A DNA stretch of 64,000 nt from positions 10,342,127-10,406,126 of the forward strand of contig ML677373.1 of the NCBI GenBank assembly GCA_007922305.1. The letters are read 5' to 3'. The position numbers were made by a program, and so were the translations under genes. Shown here piece by piece: positions 38,201 to 50,200 of this stretch (positions within the stretch are counted from its first letter, which is position 1; every line of letters starts with the position of its first letter). This DNA comes from Dermatemys mawii (taxonomy: Eukaryota; Chordata; Testudines; Dermatemydidae). Under the pieces are notes generated by a model. That model was not told where the DNA came from. It ran no database searches and saw only the letters and a program-made list of their open reading frames with translations.

Positions 38201-41200
38201 TGTCAGCACTTGTTCCTTCAACCCTAGTCAGATCCCTTAGAGCTTGAGATTATATTATGGCGTGCCCTAGCAAAAGAGATTGATGTAAAAGTTGTGCATC
38301 TTGTGGTACAAAGAAGACACTGACAGACTGGCATTTCTGATGCCTAAAATACCTCAGTGAAGGTCACTCACAAGGTCAGAGCATGGCTTGTAGTCCTTTC
38401 TCCCTTCATACCCTTAAGCAGGCAGATTCTGAGCTTTGTTCCCTGTTTTTTGAAAAGCGTTGCTGGATGATCTGCTCTGAGTTAAAAAGCCTAGCTATTT
38501 GGAATCAGGGATATTTTTGACACCATATAGATTTCTGAATCATGGCTCCTAGAAATCCTCAGGCTCAAATAAATTTGAGGAAGGTCAATGTGTTGTGCTT
38601 GGCCTTAACTTCTTACTCCTTGTTATAAAAAGAAAGATAAATGAAAAGTCATGAGTAAATATAAGTATTTGTCATGGAAGTCACGGATTCGTAACTTTCC
38701 ATAAACCTCTGTGGCATTTTCCCTTCAGATTCAGCCCTGTGTGGGGCAGCAGAGGCAGAGCGATCCTCAGCCACTGCTGGCAGCGGGTACTGGAGCCGCT
38801 TCCTCACCCCTCACACACAGAGCGGTGAGGCTTAGGCTGTAATCTACTCCGGGGTGCTTGGGCTTCAGTAGTCCCCACATCACACACAAATCATTATTTT
38901 TAGTAAAAATCACAGGCCATGGGCTTCCATGCATTTTTGTTTGACTGCAATGTCCATGACTTTTACCTGTCCATGACATTTACTAAAAATAACAGTGACA
39001 AAATTTTAACCTTAGTCGTGACTATTCCTCTGGGTATTTCGGAATCCCCAAGGAAGGGTCTGTTTTGAAAGTAGTAGTTTTTTGAAAATAGGTTGGCACC
39101 AGCGGAGGCCTTGGCATTGAGGCGCCTTGGCACTGACAGATTCCTCTATGTTGGGGGGGAGGGGTGTTGGTGCCCAGCAAGTTTGGACAGGTGAAGTCCT
39201 AAGCCGTTTGTTCAGTTTTTGTTGTCTTCTTGCCAACCTTCTCAATTCCCTGTTGCTGTAGTGGAGGTGAGGATTTAGATGTCAGTCACGATTGTTCTGT
39301 CCATTTTCCCCCCACCTTCTTTAAAATGTCAGTCTCCCATTCCCATTAGGCAGTTTGAGGTATCCTAGAAATTGAGGCCTCTGGCCCAGGGATTTTTGGT
39401 GTCCATTCTGCTGCCATCAGGAAGGGAATTTGAGACCCATCCAACTGTTTCAAGGTCAAAGGTGGAGGTCCAATCTTTATCTGAAAATTGCCAGTGATGG
39501 AGAATCCAACACAACCCTTGGTAAGTTGTTAGTGTTGAATTAGTCAAATGATAGATCCCTCATACATAGCATTCTGTAAAGATAAGGTGGTTCCACAACC
39601 TATCCTAAGTTTCACATAGGTGTTAAGTTGCAAGTTGGACAGAATTAAATATATCAATGAGCCCCCTGGACTGTTTGTATCATCTAGGAAAACAAGCTGA
39701 ATTTCCCTTTAATCTTCCCCTTTTCCTGTCCCTAATAGCACCTATGGTAGTTTGGGGGAGTGTGCCTGTTTATTCCCTCCATGCCCTGGACTTTTGCCTG
39801 ATGCCTATCTTGGGAGGGTAAACTAACATGGCTATCCAAATCTTTCTTCTGTCTCAATGTTTAATCTTTCCTTATGTCCGTCCCACCAACCCCCACTCCC
39901 CTTACTGGTTCTGCTACCTCTGCTTTCCAACAAGCTACTTCACCTGTAATAGATGGGCTGCCTCCCTTGCAAACCTTGCCTCCCTACAATGATGTCTGCG
40001 AAGGAGCTTCCTAAGGCTCACTCAGAATAGCAGCAGTGCTCCCGGGTTTTCTGGAAAACTTCCCTAGTTAGTTTATCAGCTCTTTTGATCTATAACTGAT
40101 CCTTAGTCACTTTCTTTTTATTTTTTTTTAAGGTGAGGGCATTATGTTTATAAGAGTACTTCAGTCATCTAAAATTGGGGAGCTATACGGACAAACAGGA
40201 AGAAGAAAGATAATTGACCAGTAACTGTAATGTAACCATAGATCCTCACCTCCCACCACCATTCTTCTTCTATGTCTTCATTTTAGATTCTGAATACATA
40301 GAAGGAGCTGAGGGACAGTTATGGCTGAGGATCCCTTCCATGCCTTCAGGTCTTGAAGGTTCAGTTCTGCATGGAAGCATTGTGCAACCCCAGCTGCTTT
40401 CGAGAGAGTTCCGAGTCAATGGCAAGAGAGCATGTGCGTCCCAATAGTGTTAATATGTACTGACAATATACTGTGAGAGCCTCAGTTACTGATAAACATT
40501 CTATCCTTAGGCTGTATTCTTAGCTTCTATTCTAGCTTGTATAAGGAACTTAGATGATAGGAGTTTAGATGTGCAGCAGCCACTGGTGCCATGTATTTGT
40601 TCAGTTTCAGTCAAACTGACATTAAAGTCAAGTTGCAGTGTCTGTCTTCGGGGTGCTGTATGAATCATTAGTCTCTTGTATCATCAGTAAAGATACAAAA
40701 CAAAATATTTCCTAATTGTGCATCAGAATGAGGCTTTTGTATAGCATATCAACTTGTAAAGAGAAACGATTTTGTGTTTTCTGAATTAATATATTACATA
40801 CACACAGTATGTGTATATATGTTTTGAATAATGAAAGTCCCTCAGAATATGCTGCTAATTGTGGATGATTGCTAGAGTGGATACTTTCAGTTCATAGCCT
40901 CCCATTCTTTGTTTGACTATTCTGAAGGTATTTTATTCCATGTTCCAGTCCCTGCTTTTGGTACATAGTATATTTGTAAGCAAGTTGGAAGGTTTTGGAT
41001 ATATGTTTAACATTCCTATAAGGGAACCTGATGACAAGATGGTTCCTAATTTGTATGAGTTTGTCAAATAATTTGCCAACTCAAGATGGTTTCAAGTTGT
41101 TTCTTACTATTGCTTCTTTGATATATAGCTAGTTTTAGAATATTATTATGATATACACATGTATTTTACCTGCTGCAAAACCTAAATTTGTAAAATACCT

Positions 41201-44200
41201 GAGGGCATTTGTGGGCATTAGGACATGGGAAGAAGTGCTTACTTCAGCAATTTTTAGGCATCAAGAATATTTGGTTCATTTTACATATACATTCATATCC
41301 ATCCACAGTTACTGGTGCTTGGATAGGGTGACAAGCATGTTATAAAATGCAGATAAACAGCTTTTCTCCTCCAGATCTAACTTTAACTCTGATGTCCCAA
41401 GAGTCAGATAATCTTAAAGGAAATCCAAAATTTGTCTTCTGCATGGGCACCAACACACTTGGCACTGTGGTGCCAGTTTTCTTCTCTTCTATACTGAAGA
41501 AATCTGCTTCACTTTATCATGCTTTCTATAACATTTCATTCATGGTTAGAGGAAGCTGGTTGCCTGGTTTGTATTTGCACCTGATGTAGTTAGAATTGCT
41601 TATTCTGCAGCAAATACCATTTTGCCCATCTTTCTTAGTTGCTTCTTTGCTGGTTCTGCAGGGTCATCCCCAACATCATCTCAGAATGCCACGCTGCCTT
41701 CATCGAGTGCCTGGCCGCTTAGTGCCTCCGGCTACAGTAGCTCTTTCAGCAGCATTGCATCCGCACCTAGCATTGCAGGTACGAGAAATGGCCTTTCTAC
41801 TTTCAGCACCCCTCTCCATCCCCAGAGGGCAAAGGCCCTGAAAAAGAGCTTTCCTCTGGTTATTGTAGTAGTGCTACTACAGACTTCATATCTTTTGAGC
41901 ACTGTCCTTCTCCCGCTGGCAGCTCTGCAGTGGTGAGCATTTTAACCGGGTGCCTGGAGTTGTGAATATCTGATGTGTGCTAATGAAATATATATTCAGA
42001 CCATGATGCTACCACTTCATTGGCATTCATACTTTTTCAACAAAGTTTATTTTTGCTCCAACTGTGAGGCAGAATCTTCTCTGCGAGAACTCAGAGCTAA
42101 TACTATTGCTGGATCTTACCAGGAAAGTTTGATCTGAAAGCTATTGCCAGGAAATTCCATTTAAAAAATGAATAGTTTTCAGCCCTGTTAATATGTAGGA
42201 AACAGTTTAGCACTAGCTCAAGGAGGTGTTTTGATTATTTTTAATAAGAAAGCTAAATAGGAATAAGTTTGTGTTTTGCCTGTCCCTTTAGTTGAGTAGC
42301 TGCTATAAAATTCTGTCCCCAGTATTAGGATTTCTTTGAGTCCAACAAACTCATGACATGGAAGCTGTAGAAAAACATCTAAAATTTCTGAACTTTCAGA
42401 TTATTGTACTGTCACAATAATCAAGGCTTCATATTTCCCACTGCAGTTAGAAACTTTCTTACACAAACTAAATGCAAAGTGATGCCTGAGCCTGCAGACA
42501 GTCTCAAAAAAATAACTAAATCTTCAGAGTACTGGAAGCTGGAAATGTGGAGCCTAGTATAAAATAAAATATATTATAATATAAAAATACCCACTCTACT
42601 GATTGCTTTATTCATGCTCATATTTACTAAATTAAAAATCTCATCTTAATTTAAATGAAACTTGAACATCCAGGGACCTTAGTGCAACCTTTAGGTCAAT
42701 GTTGCCACAAAACAAAGAGGCCTTGAAGTGTTCTGTTACAAGGAGCATAAAGTAATGGCCTGCTTATCTCTTAATTTTATCTGCCATGCATATTTCCTTT
42801 TTATTTGTTTTGTTTTTTGCTGTTACATCTTATCTGCATGTGAACCCCATAAGAATCAGTGATATAGGAGCATCTAACTTTTATTAATGCACATTCGTTA
42901 TACGTTAAATTGTAGGCCCAGCTGCTGCTACTAGTTCTAAAAATCAAACTTTCACATTTCTTTTCTCAAGAGGTTCCTTGAACAATATTAACAACTTCCT
43001 TTTTGTCACTGCAGTTTGCACAAAAATATGGGCCTGACTGGCCTCTGACTTCACACCAGTTTGACTCCATTGACATAAATGGATTTGCTCTTGATATACA
43101 TAGGTTTTAATGAGATGAGAATCAGGCTCTGTGTCTTCTGTATGTGTGTGTAGCTACATGAAAGACAGGCAGATGTGTGGAAGCTTAACGGTGAAATGTT
43201 TCAGAGATGATCATTTGACAGTGTGCATTTTGTTTGGTAGTATCTATAATTTGATTTGCTGCTGTTCATGTTAATGACACCAAAATGCTAACCTGTCCTT
43301 TTTTGGTTTTAATGTTTCTTTTAAATGTATAATTTTAGGTCATTATAGTATGTTTGATAAAACTCTGGTTTGACAGGAATTGGAATTAAATAATACGAAT
43401 ATAAATGAATGTGGGATTCAGAGCGTAACAAAAAGTGGTCAACAAAAAGTTGTAAGAACTGGTAGATTGTGATATACAGGGCTTTTCTCGTGAAGATTGT
43501 TAGTTTCAAAGAGGAACTTGTAAAAGAATCCAAACACCTGATGCATTTATCTTTGATTATTCAACAGCATAGAAAATTTTGCCCTTTCTACTACTTCTGG
43601 AATCTGCTTAATACTGAACCATGAGAACTCATGTGTGTACTAATTTCTGTCTTTTAAATAATAGTGGTTGTTCCTTCTTGAGTGCAGAAAGTATAAACTT
43701 CATTATTTTAATAATTTGGGCTAAATAACTTAGAACATATACAGTAATGATTTTATTTTTGATTTCAGCTAATCAAACATATTCTCTAGTCTTGTTTTAT
43801 GGTTCTTTGTCCTTTATCAGAAATAGAAGTGCTGGGAGCTACAATAGCAAGTGGACAATAGTAACACGTCAGCTATTAGTAGATTATAATTAATGAACAG
43901 TCTTGAGGATCACCTCCTCTCTTACTGAAGATGCAGATTATGATTTTTTGAACTTGCTTACCAAAAATACATGAATTATGTTTCTCTGTTGCAGGTAAAT
44001 TGTCAGACATCAAGTCTACATGGTCCTCTGGCCCAATCTCTCACACACAGGCCTCTCTATCCCATGAACTATGGAAGGTACCCAGAAACACTACTGCTCC
44101 TACGAGACCACCTCCAGGTTTAACAAACACCAAGCCATCATCTACTTGGGGTGCCAGCCCACTGGGTTGGACCAGCTCTTATTCCTCTGGTATTCCTCTG

Positions 44201-47200
44201 ACTCCTACGTTTTATGATATTGCAATGCTCTGTTTACTTTTATTCTCCATGTTACAGTAGTATGGCACCCTTTTGCTCTAGTACTATGCTCCAGGTACTT
44301 GAGGTTCAATAAACGCAGAGTACATCAATTTTTGTGTTGAAATTCAGGTTTTATTTTCTATCCCTTAGGATGGCTCATTCTCAAAATGAAGTCCTGGGTC
44401 AGTAGGGCATGTTTCCAATCAGTGGGGAATAATTTCAGTACAATTGGGGTCTTTGTTTATAATACTTTTGCTCATTTTTTCTAAATATATTGAGACCTTT
44501 TTCTTGTTTTGTCAGGTGTTTTTCTATGAATTGTTGCAAGACTTCAGTATTTACTAATTAGTCAGTAGAATACACATCCACTGCTTAATTTGTTCTAGGG
44601 TTTTTCAGGATTGAGTCCCGGCATCTCTAGGCTTGGCAGTTCATAACCACGCCACCTCTGGGGATTCCACATCAGTTTTGAAAGTAAAAAAACTATTTGA
44701 GCCCAGCACCTCTTTCATTACAAATTAAACACTGTACATCTCTATAGCAGGGATGCAAAACATCCAGGACCCGATTATCCCATCAGTTGTATGATGAATA
44801 CAACTGAAGGGATGATGGGTCCCCTAGACCAGTGATTCTCAAACTGCTGGTAGCAGCGGCCCTTTTTCCCGTCCCCGCGGGCCACTGCGATCCCTTTGTG
44901 TCCACCAAAATGCCACCAAATAGAACGCTTCCGGTTTCAGTGGCATTTTGACAGACATGCCGCGCACTTCACAGTGTCCGCCGAAAAGCCGCCGAAACTG
45001 GAAACTTTCACTATGACGACTTTTCGGGCATACTCTTTGAAGCACATGGCATGTCTGCCGAAATGCCACCGGAAGCATTCGGCTCAGGGAGCTCATGACC
45101 CTCCCCTCCCTCCCCCACAACCAGGAATCACCCCGCGACCCCCAGTTTGAGAACCACTGCCCTAGACAGTAAGGTATAATTTCTTCTCTGTTTAATCTGT
45201 TTCTTTGGCTGTCATTTGTTTATACACAAATTAAAGGGGGAATGTGTATATAATAGCTATATACTCTGTGTATTTGTTTATTGAAAAGCATTTGCATCAG
45301 AAATAAATGTCACTAATAATACCTGACTATTTTATCAATCATCTTCCCAAAAAACTGGGAATTAAATGTTCTCTCCCAATTGTCAAAGGCTGTCAGGTCC
45401 ATTTTTTCTTGGGAAAAGGCCACCCGATGGCCACAGAGTGCTGGTGCAAGGATTTCATCTGCAGCCTCAGTATTTTTACCAAAGTGACTAGAAGTACTGC
45501 AGTTTTTCAAATGCCACAAGAAAATGTAAATTCTGTTGCTTTTAAAGTGTTACCTGCTGGCTAATTCCAGCATAACCTGAAGGAAGTTTTGGTGAGATAT
45601 CAGCTTTCACCAGTATAGTGTCACAGTGGCCACCTCTGAAAGAGATGGCAGAAATGTGAGAAATCCCACAGAACCAACTGAGAGCATTCTAATTATCGAG
45701 CTCCCTCCTTTCATTCCAAACAAGAAAGGAAAAGAGGATGGCAATAAATTGCTCATTTGGATTGCTCATGAGCATGTTTACAATAGCATTGCTAGCATGT
45801 TGTATCTTGCACATTCTTTATTCCTGATGCATTTGATTGTTGTATTGGGCTCTCGCTAAGATATTAAATTGTTCCCTTTCTGGATTTATGGTATAGGTTC
45901 TGCCTGGAGTACTGACAGCTCAGGAAGAACAAGCAGCTGGCTGGTTCTGCGTAACCTCACACCCCAAGTAAGCAGAATCGTATGGCTGACTATGCAAAGA
46001 CCTATGCTATATATTTAAGAGGTGGTAGGAAAACGCTAATCAGCCCTGGTAATTTTGGTCAGATGCAATGAGTATATAATATTAATCTGTGTAGCAGTAA
46101 CCATAATATGTTGAGATAAGTTCACATAGTGGATTTAATGGTTTTAATGGGAGCCACTGTGGCCTAGTGGATAGCGCACTGGATTGGAACTTGGGAATCT
46201 CTGGTTCTGTTCCCAGTTTGGCTACTGGCCTGCTGGGTGACCTTGGGCAAGTCACTTACCTTTGTAACGCACTTTTAGATCTGCAAATGAAAAGTGCTCT
46301 ATAAGAGCAAATCAGATATGAACTATGAGTCTGTATAATGTGATGGAGTCGGACGAGAAGGATATAGGAGAGTGCTGGAAGGCAGGTGTATTAGTCTCAG
46401 GATGTGCAAGTCCCTGTTCCCTGGATAGCCAAACAAAGGCTACTCCAGGCCAATCAAGACACCTGGGGCCAATTAAGAACCTTCTAGAAAGGAGTAGAAA
46501 CAGCTAGCCTAATTGGGACACCTGAAGCCAATCAGGGACTGGCTGAAACCAGATAAAAACCTCCCAGTTAGTCAGGTGGGTGTGGGTGTCAGGAGCTGTG
46601 GAAGGAAGTTATGCTGTTGGTGAGACTGAGTGGTGGACAACATATCATACTGAAGGAAGGAGGCCCTGAGGTAAGGGTGAAGTGGAGTTTGAAGAAGCGG
46701 GGACTGCTGTGGGGAAGTAGCCCAGGGAATTGTATTGTATTTTGTGCCTAAAAGGTCAGCCATCTTAGCTGATACTATTAGGGTCCCTGGGCTGGAGTCC
46801 GGAGTAGAGGGAGGGCCCAGGCTCCCCCCTTTTCCATCTTCCATACTGGCCTGTGATGAAGGTAACTCACTAGGTGGTGACTCTTGCCAATTATACTGAG
46901 AAAGGGAGGTCACTCTGGGGCCTAGATGAGTTTCTGAGGCCCCTAAATCTGCCAGGAAGCGCAGGACCCACAAGCACAGACTTGGAGCTTTGTCACAATA
47001 ATTAGTCATTCCAGTGTACATCATTTATTTGTTTAAAAGTTAGTTGTGTGAGTGGTGTTTTGGGGGTTTCTCCAGTTCTCGCCAGTCTGTCAATTGCTCT
47101 GCTCCTCTCCATAGTATAATTTGCATGGAGAGGCATAAGACTGAAAGCAGTGGGTGCAGAGACCAGGAGATGTCTTGGAAAAACAAGCTTTATTAATACA

Positions 47201-50200
47201 AACTATTTATGAAAAAGCTGGTTTCCTGGCCTACCTTTGGTAGGCATTTAGCGATAAATATTTTTATATTAATTTAAAATCACTGGCAGGTTCTCCGTAC
47301 AGAATCGTAGAGAACTTTAAAAGAAAAGATTACTTCCTCCTAATAAAACAGTGACACGTCTAATTCCATTCTTTTATCTTGTGGGAGGAAACTACATTTG
47401 CACTCTATGTAAATTTTATCCTTTATCATTTAAAGCCTTTTCCATTAACAAATATACTAACGACAACTACTGAAAAACAAGTCAACTTTTTTCTTCCTCT
47501 GCAATTAGATTGATGGTTCTACACTGCGGACATTGTGTTTGCAGCACGGCCCTCTTATTACATTCCACCTGAACCTGACTCAAGGGAATGCTGTGGTCCG
47601 CTACAGTTCCAAGGAAGAAGCAACCAAGGCCCAGAAGTCTCTTCATATGTACGGTTTTTCTCCTCTTTTCTGTAAAGTAGAATCTAGTACAGCACCTGTT
47701 CTCCTAAGCGTTCACTTGCTATGGCAGTGAATTGCTCTGCTGAATTGTTTGGTGATGTCTTGGAAATTATCTGTTAGCAGAAATTGTAGGAGAGCTGCAT
47801 AAAGAAAAGTACTTGTGGACTAGATACACTCAGAAGTAGTGTATGAAATGCCATTGTAGAAATTGATGGTAGGCATTCACCTTATGTAGTGTGTTCATTT
47901 CTGCTCACACCACCTCAAAAAAGATAAAACAGAAATAGGAGGAACGCAAAGTTAGTCAACAAAAACTATTAAAGACATAGAAAAAAAACCATATGCAAAA
48001 CAGAAAAGACTAGGACTGTTTAGTTCACAGAGAAAAAGAATAAAAGAGGAGATGCTAGAGGTAATCAAAATAAGGAATGGTGTGGAGAAGGTAGCTTGTG
48101 CACTGATGTTTACTTTTTCCCAAGGGGACTGCCAGTAAACTGAAAGACATATAAACTAATGAAAAGATGTTCTTTTAAAACTACATTACTAAAAAAAATA
48201 AAAAAACTAAGGAACTCATTGCCACAATCTGTCATTGAAGGCAAGAACTTAGTAGCAGTCAAAAGGGCATTTGGCGTTTACTGGGATGAGAATATACATA
48301 ATGACATTAGATCAGGGGTGGGCAAACTGTGGTCCGCAGACCCGTCCTGCCCAGTCCCCGAGCTGCTGGCTGGAGAGGCTCCCGGTGGCCCCTAACCGCT
48401 GTCCCCTACTACTTCAGAGCGTCAGCATGCTGCACGGGCAGCACTCTGGCCCCATAGATCCTGCCGGCAGCTTCAGCGGCACTGTGTGCTCCGCTCTCCT
48501 GTGGGGACACGTGTCTAGCTCCTGTGGGCTGCGCAGAGCCAGACACGCTGCACAACATGGTAAGGGGCCGGGGGATTGGATAAGGGGCAGGGAGTCCCAG
48601 GGCGCAGTCAGCAGGGACTGGGAGCGGGGGTGGTTGGATGGGGCGGAGGTTTAGGGGGCCACCGTCAGGGGACGGGGAATGGGGTGTGGGTTGTATAGGA
48701 CATGGGAGTTCCAGGGGAGTCTCTAAGGGGACGGAGAAGTGGATAGGGCTGGGGTCCTGCGGGGAGGGGGAGCAGTTAGGGGCAGGGGTCTCGGGAGGAG
48801 ACAGGGACAAGGAGCAGGGGTTGGATGGATTGGGGGTTCTGAGGGGGGCAGGAAGGGGGCAAGGGTCAGAAATTTGCATACAGATACTGTTGGGAAGGCA
48901 TAGCCTTCCGTACCTGGCTCTCTGTACAATTTTGGAACCCCAGTGTGGCCCTCAAGTTTGCCCACCCCGCATTAGATAGATTTAAAAATATAAGGAGTAT
49001 AAATCCTAATGTTTCAGGACATAAGCCCACCACTAATTCTTAAGACTTAAGAAGAAATTTGCCCTATTGACAGATTATTCATAATAATAATGTAAAGCAC
49101 TTTTCACTGAAGCATCTTATGCTGGCCATTTTTAGAGACAAAATACTGGGCTAGATGTAACACTGGACTGATCTGGTATGGCAGTTCCTATGTTTCCCTA
49201 TACTTTGAATTATGGGGCAATAGTTATTCCAGATGCAAAATTGCAGGTAGCTTCCCATGATGAGCTTCATTAGATAAAAGGATAAAGTGTATGTAATGTA
49301 GAAAATTTGCATACTGATATGCATGGTGGTGGTGTTTTTTAAAGTTTTGACCTTTCCTTAATTAAAGACTGTGTGGCAGTGTTCAGAACAGATGAAGGTC
49401 AGAAATTGCCCTGACTTAATGAAGTTTACATGTGGGACTAAATTAGAAAGAATTTTTCCTGTATGAGGTGTTTATGCTATAATATTGAAAATGTAGGTTT
49501 AAAAATCAGTGTATATTTTAAATGCGTATACAGTACATCCTCAATGTTTTCCAAGGTTTCAGAGCCATCCTTATAAAGGAAGAGTTTTGACTAGCAGGGA
49601 AATAATGTTAGTACATATTGCTGCTCAGGACATGACAGACCTCTACTTTAGAGGTTGGGTATTGGGGTTGTACTATATGTATTGTGTACAGATACAAAAA
49701 CATATTTGTTTGGAGGGCAATAATGGAAAATTAAAGAGGGATTTCAAAAAGTTAGCAAGATTGTAACATAATACTAAAAGACTTTAGCCATCATTTCACA
49801 ACTGAAAGTCAAATAATAGCTGACATGCAATTGTTTTTAGAAAATATGCATCATTGAACTGGCATTCAGGAAACTGAGGTTCCAACTCTACCACTCAATA
49901 TGTGACCTGGAGCAACTCATTTAACCTCTCTTCCTCGTTTTCCCAATTTGTAAATTAGGAATAACAGTGCCTACTCACATGTGATATGTGATCTGAGCGC
50001 CTCATAAAAATAGCTCTAAAAAAGTTCTGTTACTTATCACAACAGATTTCCTCTCTTGGGCATGCAGGAAGGACAGACTCTCTATATGTGCAAAATTCTA
50101 AAGAGGTTGATTCCAGCAGAGAACACATGAACAAACCCAAGCCATGGAATACAAACATATCCACTTAAGCTGCAGTCACTACTCTGTTCAGTTCCTTGTT

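Noticed and set aside
46150..46225. Functional tRNA gene
   Set aside because: Boxes A and B belong to a MIR SINE; no cloverleaf acceptor stem can be formed.
48409..48979. Proline-rich 156-codon and other frames
   Set aside because: GC-biased interior of the hAT element at 48313-48969.
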